In this document: in pieces, positions 1 through 8,454 of the stretch
How the letters are laid out: each line of letters opens with the position of its first letter
How positions within the stretch are numbered: the first letter of the stretch is position 1
Notes under the pieces: generated by a model
What the model was told of the DNA's origin: nothing
The model's input: only the letters and a program-made list of their open reading frames with translations
Database searches by the model: none
Position numbers and translations under genes: made by a program
DNA from: Rhodococcus sp. P-2
GTDB lineage: Bacteria > Actinomycetota > Actinomycetes > Mycobacteriales > Mycobacteriaceae
Length of the DNA stretch: 64,000 nt
Direction: 5' to 3'
Assembly (NCBI RefSeq): GCF_016598535.1
Contig: NZ_CP066779.1
Coordinates: forward strand, 806,001-870,000

Positions 1-347
1 GCCATCATCAGCGTCGTGTAGGAGGGCGCGAAAACCGAAGCGGCATTGCCGACGGTGAAAGCGACCATGAGTGCGATCAACAGCGTGCGGCGCGGTACTC
101 GTGCGGTGAGTGCAGCGATCAGCGGAGCGCCGACGACAACGCCGAGCGCGTATGCGGAGATCACGTGGCCCGCGACGGGTTCCGAGACGCCGAGCCCGGA
201 TGCCATTTCCGGGAGCAATCCCATGGCGACGAACTCGGTGGTGCCGATACCGAAACCGCCGAGGGCGAGAGCGAGCATCGCCGGACCTCTGGTGGAACGA
301 ACCCCGGGAGTCGAGGTGTCAGAACGGGAGAGGGTAGACGAAGTCAC
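1..347 (-). CDS. MFS transporter, DHA1/AraJ-like efflux family (C-terminus outside window)
   Basis: The reverse strand from 347 reads a GTG-started open frame of 115 codons that runs off the window edge. After about 23 polar residues it has hydrophobic segments, with the motif GIGTTEFVAMGLLPEMA in the first membrane helix. That motif is typical of AraJ/sugar-efflux DHA1 members of the major facilitator superfamily. A basic loop (ARVPRRTLL) follows helix 2, matching the usual MFS cytoplasmic loop 2-3. These proteins export small molecules with proton antiport; the substrate cannot be told. The 5' region holds a cluster of GTGAGA-type repeats (357-418), suggesting control by a local repressor. 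Only about a quarter of the usual 400 residues is visible. Confidence 0.8.
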   Translation of the reverse strand, partial: MTSSTLSRSDTSTPGVRSTRGPAMLALALGGFGIGTTEFVAMGLLPEMASGLGVSEPVAGHVISAYALGVVVGAPLIAALTARVPRRTLLIALMVAFTVGNAASVFAPSYTTLMM

Positions 348-356
348 TGATCAATT

Positions 357-418
357 GTGGTCTCACATCTGGTTGAACTTCCAAGTGAGAGCGGGTGAGT
401 TCACTCACGTGAGACCAC
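357..418. promoter_or_regulatory. Cluster of GTGAGA-type inverted repeats upstream of the MFS gene
   Basis: GTGGTCTCAC (357-366) and its exact reverse complement GTGAGACCAC (409-418) flank 42 bp. Within and beside them lie GTGAGAGC (385-392), the palindrome GTGAG-TTCA-CTCAC (395-408) and CTCACGTGAG (404-413). The cluster starts 10 bp before the MFS start codon, so it is well placed to be an operator. The regulator is unknown. Confidence 0.5.
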
Positions 419-426
419 GAACACAA

Positions 427-456
427 ATGGGACGCCCGGTTTCCCGGACGTCCCAT
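427..456 (-). terminator. Hairpin downstream of icd
   Basis: A 13-bp stem with one mismatch (ATGGGACGCCCGG against CCGGACGTCCCAT) and a four-base TTTC loop begins about 20 bp after the icd stop. There is no clear T-run, which is common for actinobacterial terminators. It could act in either direction. Confidence 0.55.
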
Positions 457-477
457 CTGAAAGGTGAAGCGGTGAAT

Positions 478-1701
478 CTACTTCGCGGCCATGGCCTTCT
501 GCAGATTCACGTCGAGTGCGCCGAGGAACTCCTCGGTGGTCAGGTAGCCCTGATCGCCGCCGACCAGCATCGAGAGGTCCTTGGTCATCTGGCCGCTTTC
601 GACGGTCTTGATGACAACGTCTTCGAGCGCCTGCGCGAAGCCGATGACCTCAGGGGTGCTGTCGAGCTTGCCACGATGCTCGAGCCCGCGGGTCCACGCG
701 AAGATGGACGCGATCGGGTTGGTCGAGGTGGGCTTGCCCTGCTGGTGCTGACGGTAGTGACGCGTCACGGTGCCGTGAGCAGCCTCTGCCTCACAGGTCT
801 TTCCGTCCGGTGTCAGCAGAACCGACGTCATGAGGCCGAGCGAGCCGAAGCCCTGGGCCACGGTGTCGGACTGGACGTCGCCGTCGTAGTTCTTGCATGC
901 CCAGACGTAGCCGCCCTCCCACTTGAGTGCGGAAGCGACCATGTCGTCGATGAGGCGGTGCTCGTAGGTCAGACCTGCGGCATCGAACTCAGCCTTGAAC
1001 TCGGTCTCGTAGACGTGCTGGAAGATGTCCTTGAAGGCACCGTCGTACGCCTTGAGAATGGTGTTCTTGGTGGACAGGTACACCGGGTAGTTCTGCTGCA
1101 GTCCGTAGGTGAGCGACGCGCGAGCGAAGTCACGGATGGACGTGGTGAAGTTGTACTGCCCCTGGACGACGCCGCCCTCTTCGGGGAAGTTGACCAGTTC
1201 GTGCTCGATCGGTGCGCTGCCGTCCTCAGGCGTGTAGGTGATCATCACCTTGCCGGGGCCGGGGACCTTGAAGTCTGTGGCGCGGTACTGGTCGCCGAAT
1301 GCGTGACGGCCGATGATGATCGGCTTGGTCCAGCCCGGAACGAGTCGCGGAACGTTGGAGATGATGATCGGTGCGCGGAAGATCGTGCCGCCGAGAATGT
1401 TGCGGATCGTTCCGTTCGGGGAACGCCACATCTTCTTGAGACCGAATTCCTCGACACGTGCCTCGTCCGGCGTGATCGTGGCGCATTTGACGCCGACGCC
1501 GTGCTTCTGGATCGCGTGCGCTGCGTCGATGGTGACCTGGTCGTCGGTCTCGTCGCGGTACTCGATACCGAGGTCGTAGTACTCGAGGTTCACATCGAGA
1601 TACGGATGGATCAACTTGTCTTTGATGAACTGCCAGATAATGCGCGTCATCTCATCGCCGTCGAGTTCGACGACGGTGCCCTCAACCTTGATTTTGGACA
1701 T
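478..1701 (-). CDS. icd: NADP-dependent isocitrate dehydrogenase
   Basis: This 407-residue cytoplasmic TCA-cycle enzyme oxidatively decarboxylates isocitrate to 2-oxoglutarate and makes NADPH. The sequence is of the homodimeric type also found in eukaryotes and mycobacteria (Icd1). Visible marks are [11 protein letters not shown] near residue 13, the substrate-binding [12 protein letters not shown] at 94-105, and Arg109 and Arg132 in FRAP and [13 protein letters not shown]. The length equals the family norm. The start ATG at 1701 has a near-perfect AGGAGG a few bases upstream. The gene stands alone, with a hairpin terminator after it and a candidate -10 box before it. The opposite strand carries a long open frame that is only a coding shadow. 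Confidence 0.97.
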   Translation of the reverse strand: MSKIKVEGTVVELDGDEMTRIIWQFIKDKLIHPYLDVNLEYYDLGIEYRDETDDQVTIDAAHAIQKHGVGVKCATITPDEARVEEFGLKKMWRSPNGTIRNILGGTIFRAPIIISNVPRLVPGWTKPIIIGRHAFGDQYRATDFKVPGPGKVMITYTPEDGSAPIEHELVNFPEEGGVVQGQYNFTTSIRDFARASLTYGLQQNYPVYLSTKNTILKAYDGAFKDIFQHVYETEFKAEFDAAGLTYEHRLIDDMVASALKWEGGYVWACKNYDGDVQSDTVAQGFGSLGLMTSVLLTPDGKTCEAEAAHGTVTRHYRQHQQGKPTSTNPIASIFAWTRGLEHRGKLDSTPEVIGFAQALEDVVIKTVESGQMTKDLSMLVGGDQGYLTTEEFLGALDVNLQKAMAAK

Positions 1702-1782
1702 GGGTGCTTCGCGTCCTCCTAGGAAGTTTCCCTGGTTACACGGTTGCGGTCACACTTTGTGAGTGGGTCCGCGAACGGTTCG

Positions 1783-1788
1783 ATTATC
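1783..1788 (-). promoter_or_regulatory. Candidate icd -10 element
   Basis: GATAAT on the reverse strand lies about 82 bp before the icd start and would give a leader of roughly 75 nt containing the AGGAGG site. I see no convincing -35 element. Confidence 0.35.
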
Positions 1789-1993
1789 AAACCTAGACGG
1801 TGTGGACTGATCTCGGGAGATGAGTCCCAAACAAGACAAGCGTACTGCTAACCCGTGAGGCTGCAACCGGCAGGTCCACCCACCGGTCTCTACTCGCGAG
1901 TAACTTTTGCCTGCTAGTGGGCTGCGTCGCTCTGTCTCGCGTGCGGTCGCGGCTCACATTTCGCCCCGTGTCAGGACTGCGCTCACTTCCCGG

Positions 1994-1999
1994 TAGAAT
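1994..1999 (+). promoter_or_regulatory. -10 element of the metY-metX leader
   Basis: TAGAAT ends six bases before the first base of riboswitch stem P1 (2006), so the predicted transcript would begin almost exactly at the aptamer. The -35 region (around GTCAGG, 1970-1975) is weak. Confidence 0.5.
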
Positions 2000-2005
2000 C
2001 CGACT

Positions 2006-2165
2006 TGGTCATGAGTGCCAGCGTCAAGCCCCGGCTCGCTGGACGGCAACCCTCCAACCGCGGTGGGGTGCCCCGGGTGATGACCAGGTTTCCCGACGTG
2101 GATCTGCTCACGCAGTTCCACCGCAATTCGGGTGACAAGCGCGGGTCCGACAGGGACGGACCCCA
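2006..2165 (+). ncRNA. SAM-IV riboswitch
   Basis: The core is the SAM-binding fold shared by SAM-I and SAM-IV. P1 pairs TGGTCAT (2006-2012) with ATGACCA (2080-2086). Between them lie ATGAGTGCCAGCGTCAAG, CCGGCTCGCTGG, GGCAACCCTCCAACCGCGGTGGGGTGCC (given here by position, 2043-2072) and GGGTGATGACCAGG. The downstream part, including GGGTCC/GGACCC (2143-2148 with 2158-2163), fits the extra 3' domain that separates actinomycete SAM-IV from SAM-I. It precedes metY-metX and should lower their expression when S-adenosylmethionine is plentiful. The exact 3' limit is estimated. Confidence 0.88.
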
Positions 2166-2197
2166 GACCGGGCCGAGCCCCACGGAGGTAACTCAGT

Positions 2198-2218
2198 ATG
2201 TGTCGCACTTGTAGATAG
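2198..2218 (+). CDS. Candidate Cys-containing leader peptide (MCRTCR)
   Basis: A six-codon frame ATG TGT CGC ACT TGT AGA TAG follows a GGAGG at 2184-2188 with nine-base spacing. It lies between the SAM-IV aptamer and metY. Two of the six residues are Cys, and Arg is one codon from each. Short cysteine-rich leader peptides that sense charged tRNA-Cys are known in mycobacteria before sulfur genes, so this may be a second control layer. The frame is very short, so chance cannot be excluded. Confidence 0.4.
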   Translation: MCRTCR

Positions 2219-2227
2219 ACCCCAGCA

Positions 2228-2251
2228 CGGGGCGGCGATCCTTCGCCCCCG
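2228..2251 (+). promoter_or_regulatory. Hairpin between leader peptide and metY
   Basis: CGGGGCG (2228-2234) can pair with CGCCCCCG (2244-2251) with one bulged C, ten bases after the hexapeptide stop codon and 39 bp before metY. It could be an attenuator stem or part of the riboswitch expression platform. No T-run follows. Confidence 0.4.
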
Positions 2252-2290
2252 TCCGACATCTATCCGTCAGACCACTGGAGTGAACAAATC

Positions 2291-3616
2291 GTGACCGACA
2301 ACACAGCCGACGCCGCAGCAACTTCTGATCCGACCGCCAACTGGTCGTTCGAGACAAAGCAGGTGCACGCCGGGCAAACAGCGGACACCGCCACCAATGC
2401 GCGCGCTCTGCCGATCTACCAGACCACCAGCTACGTCTTCGACAGCACCGATCACGCTGCGGCACTGTTCGGCCTCGCCGAGCCGGGCAACATCTACACG
2501 CGGATCATGAATCCCACACAGGACGCCGTCGAGCAGCGCATCGCCGCCCTCGAAGGCGGAGTCGCCGCACTCCTGCTGTCCTCGGGTCAGGCTGCCGAGA
2601 CCATCGCGATCCTCAACATTGCCGAGGCCGGCGACCACATCGTCTCCAGCCCGTACCTGTACGGCGGCACGTACAACCTCCTGCATTACACGCTTCGCAA
2701 GCTGGGCATCGAAGTCACGTTCGTCGAGGATCCCGACGATCTCGAGCAGTGGCGCGACGCCATTCGCCCGAACACGAAGGCCTTCTACGGCGAGACGATC
2801 GCCAATCCCAAGAACCACATCCTCGATCTCCCAGGAATCTCGTCGTTGGCCCACGAGAACGGTCTCCCGTTGATCGTGGACAACACCGTTGCGACGCCGT
2901 ACCTGCTCCGCCCACTCGAACACGGCGCCGACATCGTCGTTCACTCCGCCACCAAATACCTTGGCGGACACGGCACAGCGATCGCCGGCGCCATCGTCGA
3001 CGGTGGCACCTTCGACTGGACGCAGGGTCGCCACACGAACTTCACGACGCCTGATCCCAGCTACCACGGCGTCACCTTCGCAGACCTCGGCGCGCCGGCA
3101 TTTGCACTCAAGGCGCGCGTCCAACTGCTGCGCGATCTCGGCTCCGCCGTGGCGCCCTTCAACGCGTTCCTCATCGCGCAGGGCATCGAAACCTTGAGCC
3201 TGCGCATCGAGCGTCACGTGTCCAATGCACAAAAGGTCGCCGAATTCCTCGACGGTCACGGCGAGGTGGCCTCCGTTTCCTACGCGGGACTCCCCTCCTC
3301 ACCATGGTTCGAGCGCGGAAAGCAGCTGACGCCCAAGGGAACCGGCGCCATCGTCACCTTCGAACTGCCCGGCGGTATCGATGCGGGCAAGACGTTCGTC
3401 AACGCCCTGACGCTGCACAGCCACGTCGCCAACATCGGTGACGTTCGCTCACTCGTCATCCACCCCGCCTCGACGACGCATTCGCAGCTCACCCCCGAAG
3501 AGCAGCTAGCCTCCGGTGTCACACCCGGGCTCGTCCGCCTCGCGGTCGGAATCGAAGGAATCGACGACATCCTCGCCGATCTCACCGTCGGCCTGGCTGC
3601 GGTGGCAAACTCGTGA
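2291..3616 (+). CDS. metY: O-acetylhomoserine sulfhydrylase (bifunctional aminocarboxypropyltransferase)
   Basis: This PLP enzyme makes L-homocysteine from O-acetyl-L-homoserine and sulfide, joining sulfur assimilation to methionine synthesis. The 441-residue protein has the Cys/Met-metabolism PLP fold. Seen are FETKQVHAG near the N-terminus, the phosphate-binding SSGQAAE (97-103), Asp198 in [12 protein letters not shown], and the Schiff-base lysine Lys222 in [12 protein letters not shown]. The length is that of MetY rather than the shorter MetB/MetC. The GTG start at 2291 has GGAG ten bases upstream. It overlaps metX by four bases (GTGA), so the two are translationally coupled. Control is by the SAM-IV riboswitch and perhaps the small Cys peptide before it. 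Confidence 0.95.
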   Translation: MTDNTADAAATSDPTANWSFETKQVHAGQTADTATNARALPIYQTTSYVFDSTDHAAALFGLAEPGNIYTRIMNPTQDAVEQRIAALEGGVAALLLSSGQAAETIAILNIAEAGDHIVSSPYLYGGTYNLLHYTLRKLGIEVTFVEDPDDLEQWRDAIRPNTKAFYGETIANPKNHILDLPGISSLAHENGLPLIVDNTVATPYLLRPLEHGADIVVHSATKYLGGHGTAIAGAIVDGGTFDWTQGRHTNFTTPDPSYHGVTFADLGAPAFALKARVQLLRDLGSAVAPFNAFLIAQGIETLSLRIERHVSNAQKVAEFLDGHGEVASVSYAGLPSSPWFERGKQLTPKGTGAIVTFELPGGIDAGKTFVNALTLHSHVANIGDVRSLVIHPASTTHSQLTPEEQLASGVTPGLVRLAVGIEGIDDILADLTVGLAAVANS

Positions 3617-4749
3617 CCGTGAACGAATTGGAGCCCAGGATCGACCTCCTCCCCCCGCCCGACGGCCAGGTGGGGTTCGTCGACATCGGTGCCTTGGAAC
3701 TCGAGAGCGGCGCGGTACTCCCATCGGTTTCGCTCGCCGTTCAGCGGTGGGGTGAGCTGTCCCCGAACCGCGACAACGTCGTACTCGTCGAGCACGCACT
3801 GACCGGAGACTCACACGTCACCGGACCGATCTCCGCAAATCAGCCCTCCCCCGGCTGGTGGAACGGAATGGTCGGCGCCGGCGAACCGATCGACACGGGC
3901 GAATGGTGCGTCATCGCAACCAATGTCCTCGGTGGTTGTCGCGGCACGACCGGTCCCAGTTCGCTGGCCGACGACGGCAAGCCGTGGGGCAGCAGGTTCC
4001 CGGAGATTTCCATCCGGGATCAGATCGCAGCGGAGAAGAAGCTCGTCGATCTTCTCGGGATCGACCAGTTGGCCTCGGTAGTCGGCGGATCCATGGGCGG
4101 CATGCGCACGCTCGAATGGGCAGTAACCTACCCGGACAGCATTCGCTCCGCGTTGGTGCTCGCAACCGGTTCACGGGCCACTGCGGATCAGATCGGCACC
4201 CAGACGACGCAGATCGCTGCCATCGTGTCCGACCCGGACTGGCAGGGCGGTGACTACCACGGAACGGGGCGGGTACCTCGCGCCGGACTCGGCATCGCCC
4301 GTCGCATCGCGCACCTGACGTACCGCACCGAGTCCGAACTGGACGCGCGCTTCGAGAACTCTGCTCAGAACGACGAAAACCCTTGGAATGGTGGACGATA
4401 CGCCGTCCAGAGCTACCTGGAACATCAGGCAGACAAGCTCGTCGACCGCTTCGACCCGAGCACGTACGTCCTCCTGACCGAGGCCATGAACCGGCACGAC
4501 ATCGGTCGTGGACGCGGCGGCGTTGCGGCGGCGTTGGCATCGATCACAGCGCCGGTCGTCGTGGGCGGCGTGGACTCGGATCGGCTGTATCCCCTTCGTT
4601 TGCAGGAGGAGATCGCCGACGGCATTTCCACGTGCTCCGGCCTCGAGATCCTCAAGTCCAAGGACGGCCACGACGGCTTCCTGACGGAGGCGGACGCTGT
4701 CGCCGGACTGCTGCGCCGAACGATGGAGTTCGCACGCACGGCCCGCTGA
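3613..4749 (+). CDS. metX: Homoserine O-acetyltransferase
   Basis: MetX acetylates L-homoserine with acetyl-CoA, giving the substrate of the neighbouring MetY. The 378-residue protein is an alpha/beta-hydrolase fold acyltransferase. It shows the nucleophile elbow [12 protein letters not shown] with Ser160, the oxyanion-region motif [23 protein letters not shown] near residue 104, the acid [10 protein letters not shown], and the catalytic His in GHDGFL near the C-terminus. Homologues in Mycobacterium (metA/metX, Rv3341) lie in the same order after metY. The start overlaps the metY stop. The two genes share one transcript under SAM-IV control. Confidence 0.95.
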   Translation: MTVNELEPRIDLLPPPDGQVGFVDIGALELESGAVLPSVSLAVQRWGELSPNRDNVVLVEHALTGDSHVTGPISANQPSPGWWNGMVGAGEPIDTGEWCVIATNVLGGCRGTTGPSSLADDGKPWGSRFPEISIRDQIAAEKKLVDLLGIDQLASVVGGSMGGMRTLEWAVTYPDSIRSALVLATGSRATADQIGTQTTQIAAIVSDPDWQGGDYHGTGRVPRAGLGIARRIAHLTYRTESELDARFENSAQNDENPWNGGRYAVQSYLEHQADKLVDRFDPSTYVLLTEAMNRHDIGRGRGGVAAALASITAPVVVGGVDSDRLYPLRLQEEIADGISTCSGLEILKSKDGHDGFLTEADAVAGLLRRTMEFARTAR

Positions 4750-4827
4750 TCCGGCACAGAGCCACATTTTCAGGATCCGTCAATGTCGGGAAAACCACAG
4801 CTGATCTGCAGGTTTTCCCGATTTTCA

Positions 4828-4857
4828 TTGGCGTACCTGAGCTGGCGCGGCTAGCAT
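4828..4857 (+). promoter_or_regulatory. Promoter of the SNF2 helicase gene (leaderless)
   Basis: TTGGCG (4828-4833) and TAGCAT (4852-4857) are 18 bp apart. The GTG codon at 4866 begins eight bases after the -10 element, so transcription would start at or next to the first codon. This supports the GTG start. Confidence 0.5.
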
Positions 4858-4865
4858 CGGCGAAC

Positions 4866-6695
4866 GTGAATCAGCCATGCTCGACGCGCCTGCAGGCTAC
4901 GTACATTCCCGAGCACATGTCCTTCGCGTTCTGGGGTGATGCAGACCCGGAAGCGCGACTGGCGGCGCTGGGGATGCCGACCGGGTCGCCGGGCATCTGC
5001 CGCCTCGCGATCCCCGTCGACGAGTCGATCGCAGCAACCGACGTCGAAGCGCAACTGCTCGACCTCGCCACCGCGGTCGACGCCCTGCACACCCTCGATG
5101 CACGTCGCGACGACCTCGGGCCGTCGTTGCTCGCATGGAAGCGCGTCGTCGACACCGGCGCACATGACATTCCGACCGCAGCGCATGCAGCGATCGACGG
5201 CGACGACACAAAAATCAGAAGCGCCCGGTCCACGGTGCAATTGTTCACCCAAGCGCGCGTGGCAATCGAGAGTCTTCACCGGGCAAATATTCAGGCGACA
5301 TTGCGCCCGTATCAAGTGCACGGAGTTGCCTGGTTGACTGCGCTGTCGGGTTCGGGCGGTGGAATTCTCGCCGACGAGATGGGTTTGGGCAAGACACTGC
5401 AAGCGATTTCGATGATCGCGATCCGCGCGGACGACGGTCCGCATCTGGTCGTGTGTCCCACCTCGGTGATAGGAAACTGGCGCCGCGAGATCGAGCGATT
5501 CGCTCCGCATCTGCCACTGCACGTTCATCACGGAACCGCTCGCGCACTTCCCACTCGTATCCCCGCCGGCACCACGGTTCTGACCAGCTACAGCGTCTTG
5601 CGTTCCGACACAGCCCAATTGGCCCCGATCCAGTGGAGTTCGGCGACCTTCGACGAGGCGCAACAGATCAAGAACCCCGCTTCCCTCGCTGCGAAAGCAG
5701 CAATGCAGTTGTCGGCCGACGTCAAGGTGGCGATGACGGGCACGCCGGTGGAGAACCGCCTCGAAGAATTGTGGTCGCTCTTTCGCGTCGCCAATCCCGA
5801 AGTCCTCGGAACTCGCGCACGTTTTCGCCAACGGTTTGCCGTACCGATCGAATCCGGTCGATCCGCCACCGCGGCGACCAGGCTTGCCGCGGTCATCGAT
5901 CCTTTCATTCTGCGCAGAACCAAAGACACAGTGGCCAAGGATCTTCCGCCCAAGCAATTCTCCACCGTCTCGTGCACTCTGACGTCGGAACAAGCGCGCA
6001 TCTATCGGTCTGCTGTAGTAGATGCTTTCGACACCGGTTTGGGTACGGGAATTGCCCGGCGCGGCAACATCCTTGCGCTTCTGACCACCCTCAAGCAGGT
6101 ATGCAATCACCCGGCGCAGGTCACCGGCGATACGGACGACCTCTACGGAAGATCCGGAAAGCTCGACCGCGCAACGGAAATGATCGCCGAGATCGTCGAT
6201 GACGGCGATCGCGCGCTGATATTCACGCAGTACCGGACGATGGGCGAGATGCTCTCGCGGCATCTGGGATCCGAGTTGGGAATCGGCGCACTCCCCTTCC
6301 TCCATGGCGGCCTGAACACCGACAAGCGAGACGGGATGGTCGACGCCTTCCAGAACGACGCGGATTCCCCGCCGGTTCTGATTCTGAGCCTGCGAGCCGC
6401 AGGCTTCGGCCTCAACCTCACGCGTGCGAGTCACGTCGTGCACTACGACCGGTGGTGGAATCCGGCCGTCGAAGATCAGGCAACCGACCGGGCACACCGC
6501 ATCGGCCAGAAGCGCACCGTCAACGTCCACACCTTGGTGACCGGCGGAACCGTGGAGGATCACATCGCAGCGATGCACGAGTCCAAACGAGCTGTGGCCG
6601 ACGCTGTTTCCGGGAACGTCGAGGCCGCCCTGGCCGATCTCCCCGACACCGAACTGCGTGAACTTCTCGAACTGGACGGCGCGGTGATCATCTGA
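4866..6695 (+). CDS. SNF2-family DEAD/DEAH-type helicase-like ATPase
   Basis: This 609-residue superfamily 2 ATPase belongs to the SNF2/Rad54-like group, which moves along DNA to remodel protein-DNA complexes. Seen are the Q-like region LRPYQVHGVAWL (147-158), Walker A DEMGLGKT (170-177), VCPTSVIGNWRREIERF, the DEAQ box FDEAQQIKNP, motif III MTGTPVENR, and the C-terminal helicase domain with IFTQYRTMGEML, SLRAAGFGLNLT and DRAHRIGQ. The first 140 residues are a short uncharacterised domain; the mycobacterial HelZ-type homologues are longer. The GTG at 4866 is preferred because a promoter sits right before it; ATG 4917 is an alternative. Its stop codon shares one base with the SWIM gene start, so both are one unit. 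Confidence 0.92.
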   Translation: MNQPCSTRLQATYIPEHMSFAFWGDADPEARLAALGMPTGSPGICRLAIPVDESIAATDVEAQLLDLATAVDALHTLDARRDDLGPSLLAWKRVVDTGAHDIPTAAHAAIDGDDTKIRSARSTVQLFTQARVAIESLHRANIQATLRPYQVHGVAWLTALSGSGGGILADEMGLGKTLQAISMIAIRADDGPHLVVCPTSVIGNWRREIERFAPHLPLHVHHGTARALPTRIPAGTTVLTSYSVLRSDTAQLAPIQWSSATFDEAQQIKNPASLAAKAAMQLSADVKVAMTGTPVENRLEELWSLFRVANPEVLGTRARFRQRFAVPIESGRSATAATRLAAVIDPFILRRTKDTVAKDLPPKQFSTVSCTLTSEQARIYRSAVVDAFDTGLGTGIARRGNILALLTTLKQVCNHPAQVTGDTDDLYGRSGKLDRATEMIAEIVDDGDRALIFTQYRTMGEMLSRHLGSELGIGALPFLHGGLNTDKRDGMVDAFQNDADSPPVLILSLRAAGFGLNLTRASHVVHYDRWWNPAVEDQATDRAHRIGQKRTVNVHTLVTGGTVEDHIAAMHESKRAVADAVSGNVEAALADLPDTELRELLELDGAVII

Positions 6696-7270
6696 TGGCC
6701 AACGAATTCGGCGTCACCGCTTGGGGTCGAGCGTGGCTGCGGACGGTGGAGCGGACGGCGGCATCAGGTCCGAACCCGTCCCTGCCGACAGCCCGTACCC
6801 TGGCACGCAACGGTTCCGTGGAGTTCACCGTCGTCTCATCGGGGACCGTCGTAGCCGAGGTGAGCACCAAAGCAAAAACTTCGTCGGTGACGATTGGTGT
6901 CCCGCTCTGGACCAAATCCGAGATCGCTGCAGTGAAGAACCTTCTCCGCTCGGCGGGAAAGGCCAACAGATCCGTCTCCACCGGCGAACTGCCGGACAGC
7001 ATCGTCACCGAACTGCAGGCTCGAAATATCGCAGTCGCCGTTGATCTTTCGGAGTGCACTGCCAACTGCGACTGCTCAGGTCGACGCTCGCCGTGCGTTC
7101 ACCATCTCGCCGCGATCTACGCCCTCGCCGGGCGAATCGACGAGGAACCTGCACTCGCGGTGACGCTGCGAAGTGCGCCGGTCAAGGCTGGAAAGAAGTC
7201 GACATCCACACATCCGCCGGAGTGGATCCCTCTGAGTGATATCGACATTCGCTCGTTTTACGGGGACTGA
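6695..7270 (+). CDS. SWIM zinc-finger protein
   Basis: The 191-residue protein carries a SWIM zinc finger near its middle, C125-D-C127-x6-C134-x-H136, followed by HLAAIYALA. SWIM fingers bind DNA or protein partners and often accompany SNF2 ATPases, either fused or encoded next door. The N-terminal GVTAWGRAWLRTVE is typical of this actinobacterial family. The ATG overlaps the TGA of the helicase gene by one base, so co-translation is expected. I infer it targets or regulates the ATPase. No enzyme motif is visible. Confidence 0.88.
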   Translation: MANEFGVTAWGRAWLRTVERTAASGPNPSLPTARTLARNGSVEFTVVSSGTVVAEVSTKAKTSSVTIGVPLWTKSEIAAVKNLLRSAGKANRSVSTGELPDSIVTELQARNIAVAVDLSECTANCDCSGRRSPCVHHLAAIYALAGRIDEEPALAVTLRSAPVKAGKKSTSTHPPEWIPLSDIDIRSFYGD

Positions 7271-7281
7271 TCTTCTCAGTC
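7265..7281. terminator. Short hairpin between convergent genes
   Basis: GACTGA-TCTTC-TCAGTC forms a 6-bp stem and 5-base loop. Each arm contains the stop codon of one of the two converging genes (SWIM protein and DUF3017 protein). It is weak for a terminator. Confidence 0.3.
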
Positions 7282-7560
7282 GGTGCCGAGCGGATCGATG
7301 GTCAGGGCGAGCGTCGCGATCAACACACCCATGACGCCCATCGCCGCGGTGTCGAAGACCCTTCCACGCACCGCGAGCAACCCCACACGATTCTCGGGAA
7401 CGAACCACCGAGCAGCAGCACCGATGATGACGGCAACACCGAATACGAGGGCGCCGCGACGCCACCGGTCGGCCAGCACGAGAACGACGGCTGCCGCGAT
7501 CACGGCGAGGACCGCGAGCATGGGCAGATTCTTCTTCGCGAGGCCGACCAGTGAGGACAT
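7276..7560 (-). CDS. DUF3017 membrane protein
   Basis: A 94-residue protein with three predicted membrane segments (about 12-30, 34-50 and 70-88). The conserved middle RRGALVFGVAVIIGAAARWFVP matches the DUF3017 family, found in actinobacteria directly after folD. Its function is unknown. It starts five bases after the folD stop, so it is co-transcribed with folD. The start ATG at 7560 is the only reasonable one. Confidence 0.85.
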   Translation of the reverse strand: MSSLVGLAKKNLPMLAVLAVIAAAVVLVLADRWRRGALVFGVAVIIGAAARWFVPENRVGLLAVRGRVFDTAAMGVMGVLIATLALTIDPLGTD

Positions 7561-7565
7561 CGGAC

Positions 7566-8432
7566 TCAGGCTCCGGCCAGAACCCGCTCGGCGCGCTCGA
7601 CCACGTTGGTGATCAGGAACGCGCGGGTCAGCGGTCCGACACCACCGGGATTGGGTGAGACGAAACCGGCGACCTCGTTCACGTCGGCTGCGACGTCGCC
7701 GCGCAGGCCGTCGTCGGTGCGGCTGACGCCGACGTCGAGGACCGCTGCTCCGGGCTTGACCATGTCCGCGGTGATGAGGCCGGGAACGCCGGCGGCAGCG
7801 ACGATGATGTCGGCGCGGCGAACCTCGGCCGCGAGATCGCGGGTACCGGTGTGGCAGAGCGTGACCGTCGCGTTCTCGCTACGACGCGTCAGCAGCAATC
7901 CGATCGGACGACCGACCGTGACGCCGCGTCCGACAACCACCACGTGTGCACCGGCAATCGGGACCTCGTAGCGACGCAGAAGGTGGAGGATTCCACGTGG
8001 GGTGCACGGCAGCGGGGCTTCCTTGCCCAACACCAGTCGACCGAGGTTGACCGGATGCAAGCCGTCGGCATCCTTGTCGGGGTCGATACGCTCGAGGGCC
8101 GCGTTCTCGTCGAGGTGCTTGGGGAGCGGCAACTGCACGATGTAGCCGGTGCACTCGGGATTGGCATTGAGTTCGTCGATCGTCGCGTTGAGCTGTTCCT
8201 GCGTGATGTCGGCAGGCAGGTCACGTCGCAAGGAATTGATACCGACCTTGGCGCAGTCGTTGTGCTTGCCGCGCACGTAAGCCGCGGATCCGGGGTCGTC
8301 GCCCACCAGGATGGTGCCCAAGCCGGGTGTGATGCCCTCTGCCTTCAGAGCGCTCACCCGCACCTTCAGGTCTTCGAAGATTTCGTCGCGGGTAGCTTTG
8401 CCGTCGAGGATCGTTGCAGTCACGGCGACCAT
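7566..8432 (-). CDS. folD: Bifunctional methylenetetrahydrofolate dehydrogenase/methenyltetrahydrofolate cyclohydrolase
   Basis: FolD interconverts 5,10-methylene-, 5,10-methenyl- and 10-formyl-tetrahydrofolate and feeds purine and formyl-Met synthesis. The 288-residue protein has the usual length and motifs: [20 protein letters not shown] with the catalytic Lys, [33 protein letters not shown], the Rossmann motif [17 protein letters not shown], and the C-terminal [13 protein letters not shown] -10 box (TAACCT) lies six bases before the ATG at 8432, so the transcript looks leaderless. It overlaps the -10 of the divergent GNAT gene. The DUF3017 gene follows at once. Confidence 0.96.
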   Translation of the reverse strand: MVAVTATILDGKATRDEIFEDLKVRVSALKAEGITPGLGTILVGDDPGSAAYVRGKHNDCAKVGINSLRRDLPADITQEQLNATIDELNANPECTGYIVQLPLPKHLDENAALERIDPDKDADGLHPVNLGRLVLGKEAPLPCTPRGILHLLRRYEVPIAGAHVVVVGRGVTVGRPIGLLLTRRSENATVTLCHTGTRDLAAEVRRADIIVAAAGVPGLITADMVKPGAAVLDVGVSRTDDGLRGDVAADVNEVAGFVSPNPGGVGPLTRAFLITNVVERAERVLAGA

Positions 8433-8438
8433 TGTTCC

Positions 8439-8448
8439 AGGTTAGGGT
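8439..8448. promoter_or_regulatory. Overlapping divergent -10 boxes of folD and the GNAT gene
   Basis: TAACCT (reverse strand, 8439-8444) ends six bases before the folD ATG. TAGGGT (forward strand, 8443-8448) ends six bases before the GTG at 8455. The boxes share two bases and both genes would be leaderless, with only 22 bp between start codons. Confidence 0.45.
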
Positions 8449-8454
8449 CGATGA

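Noticed and set aside
46..1722. A 558-codon open frame on the strand opposite icd
   Set aside because: It overlaps the certain icd gene and has the composition of a G/C-rich antisense shadow, with no recognisable domain.
4851..6578. A 575-codon open frame opposite the SNF2 helicase gene
   Set aside because: It mirrors a strongly conserved helicase on the other strand and has no domain or signal of its own.
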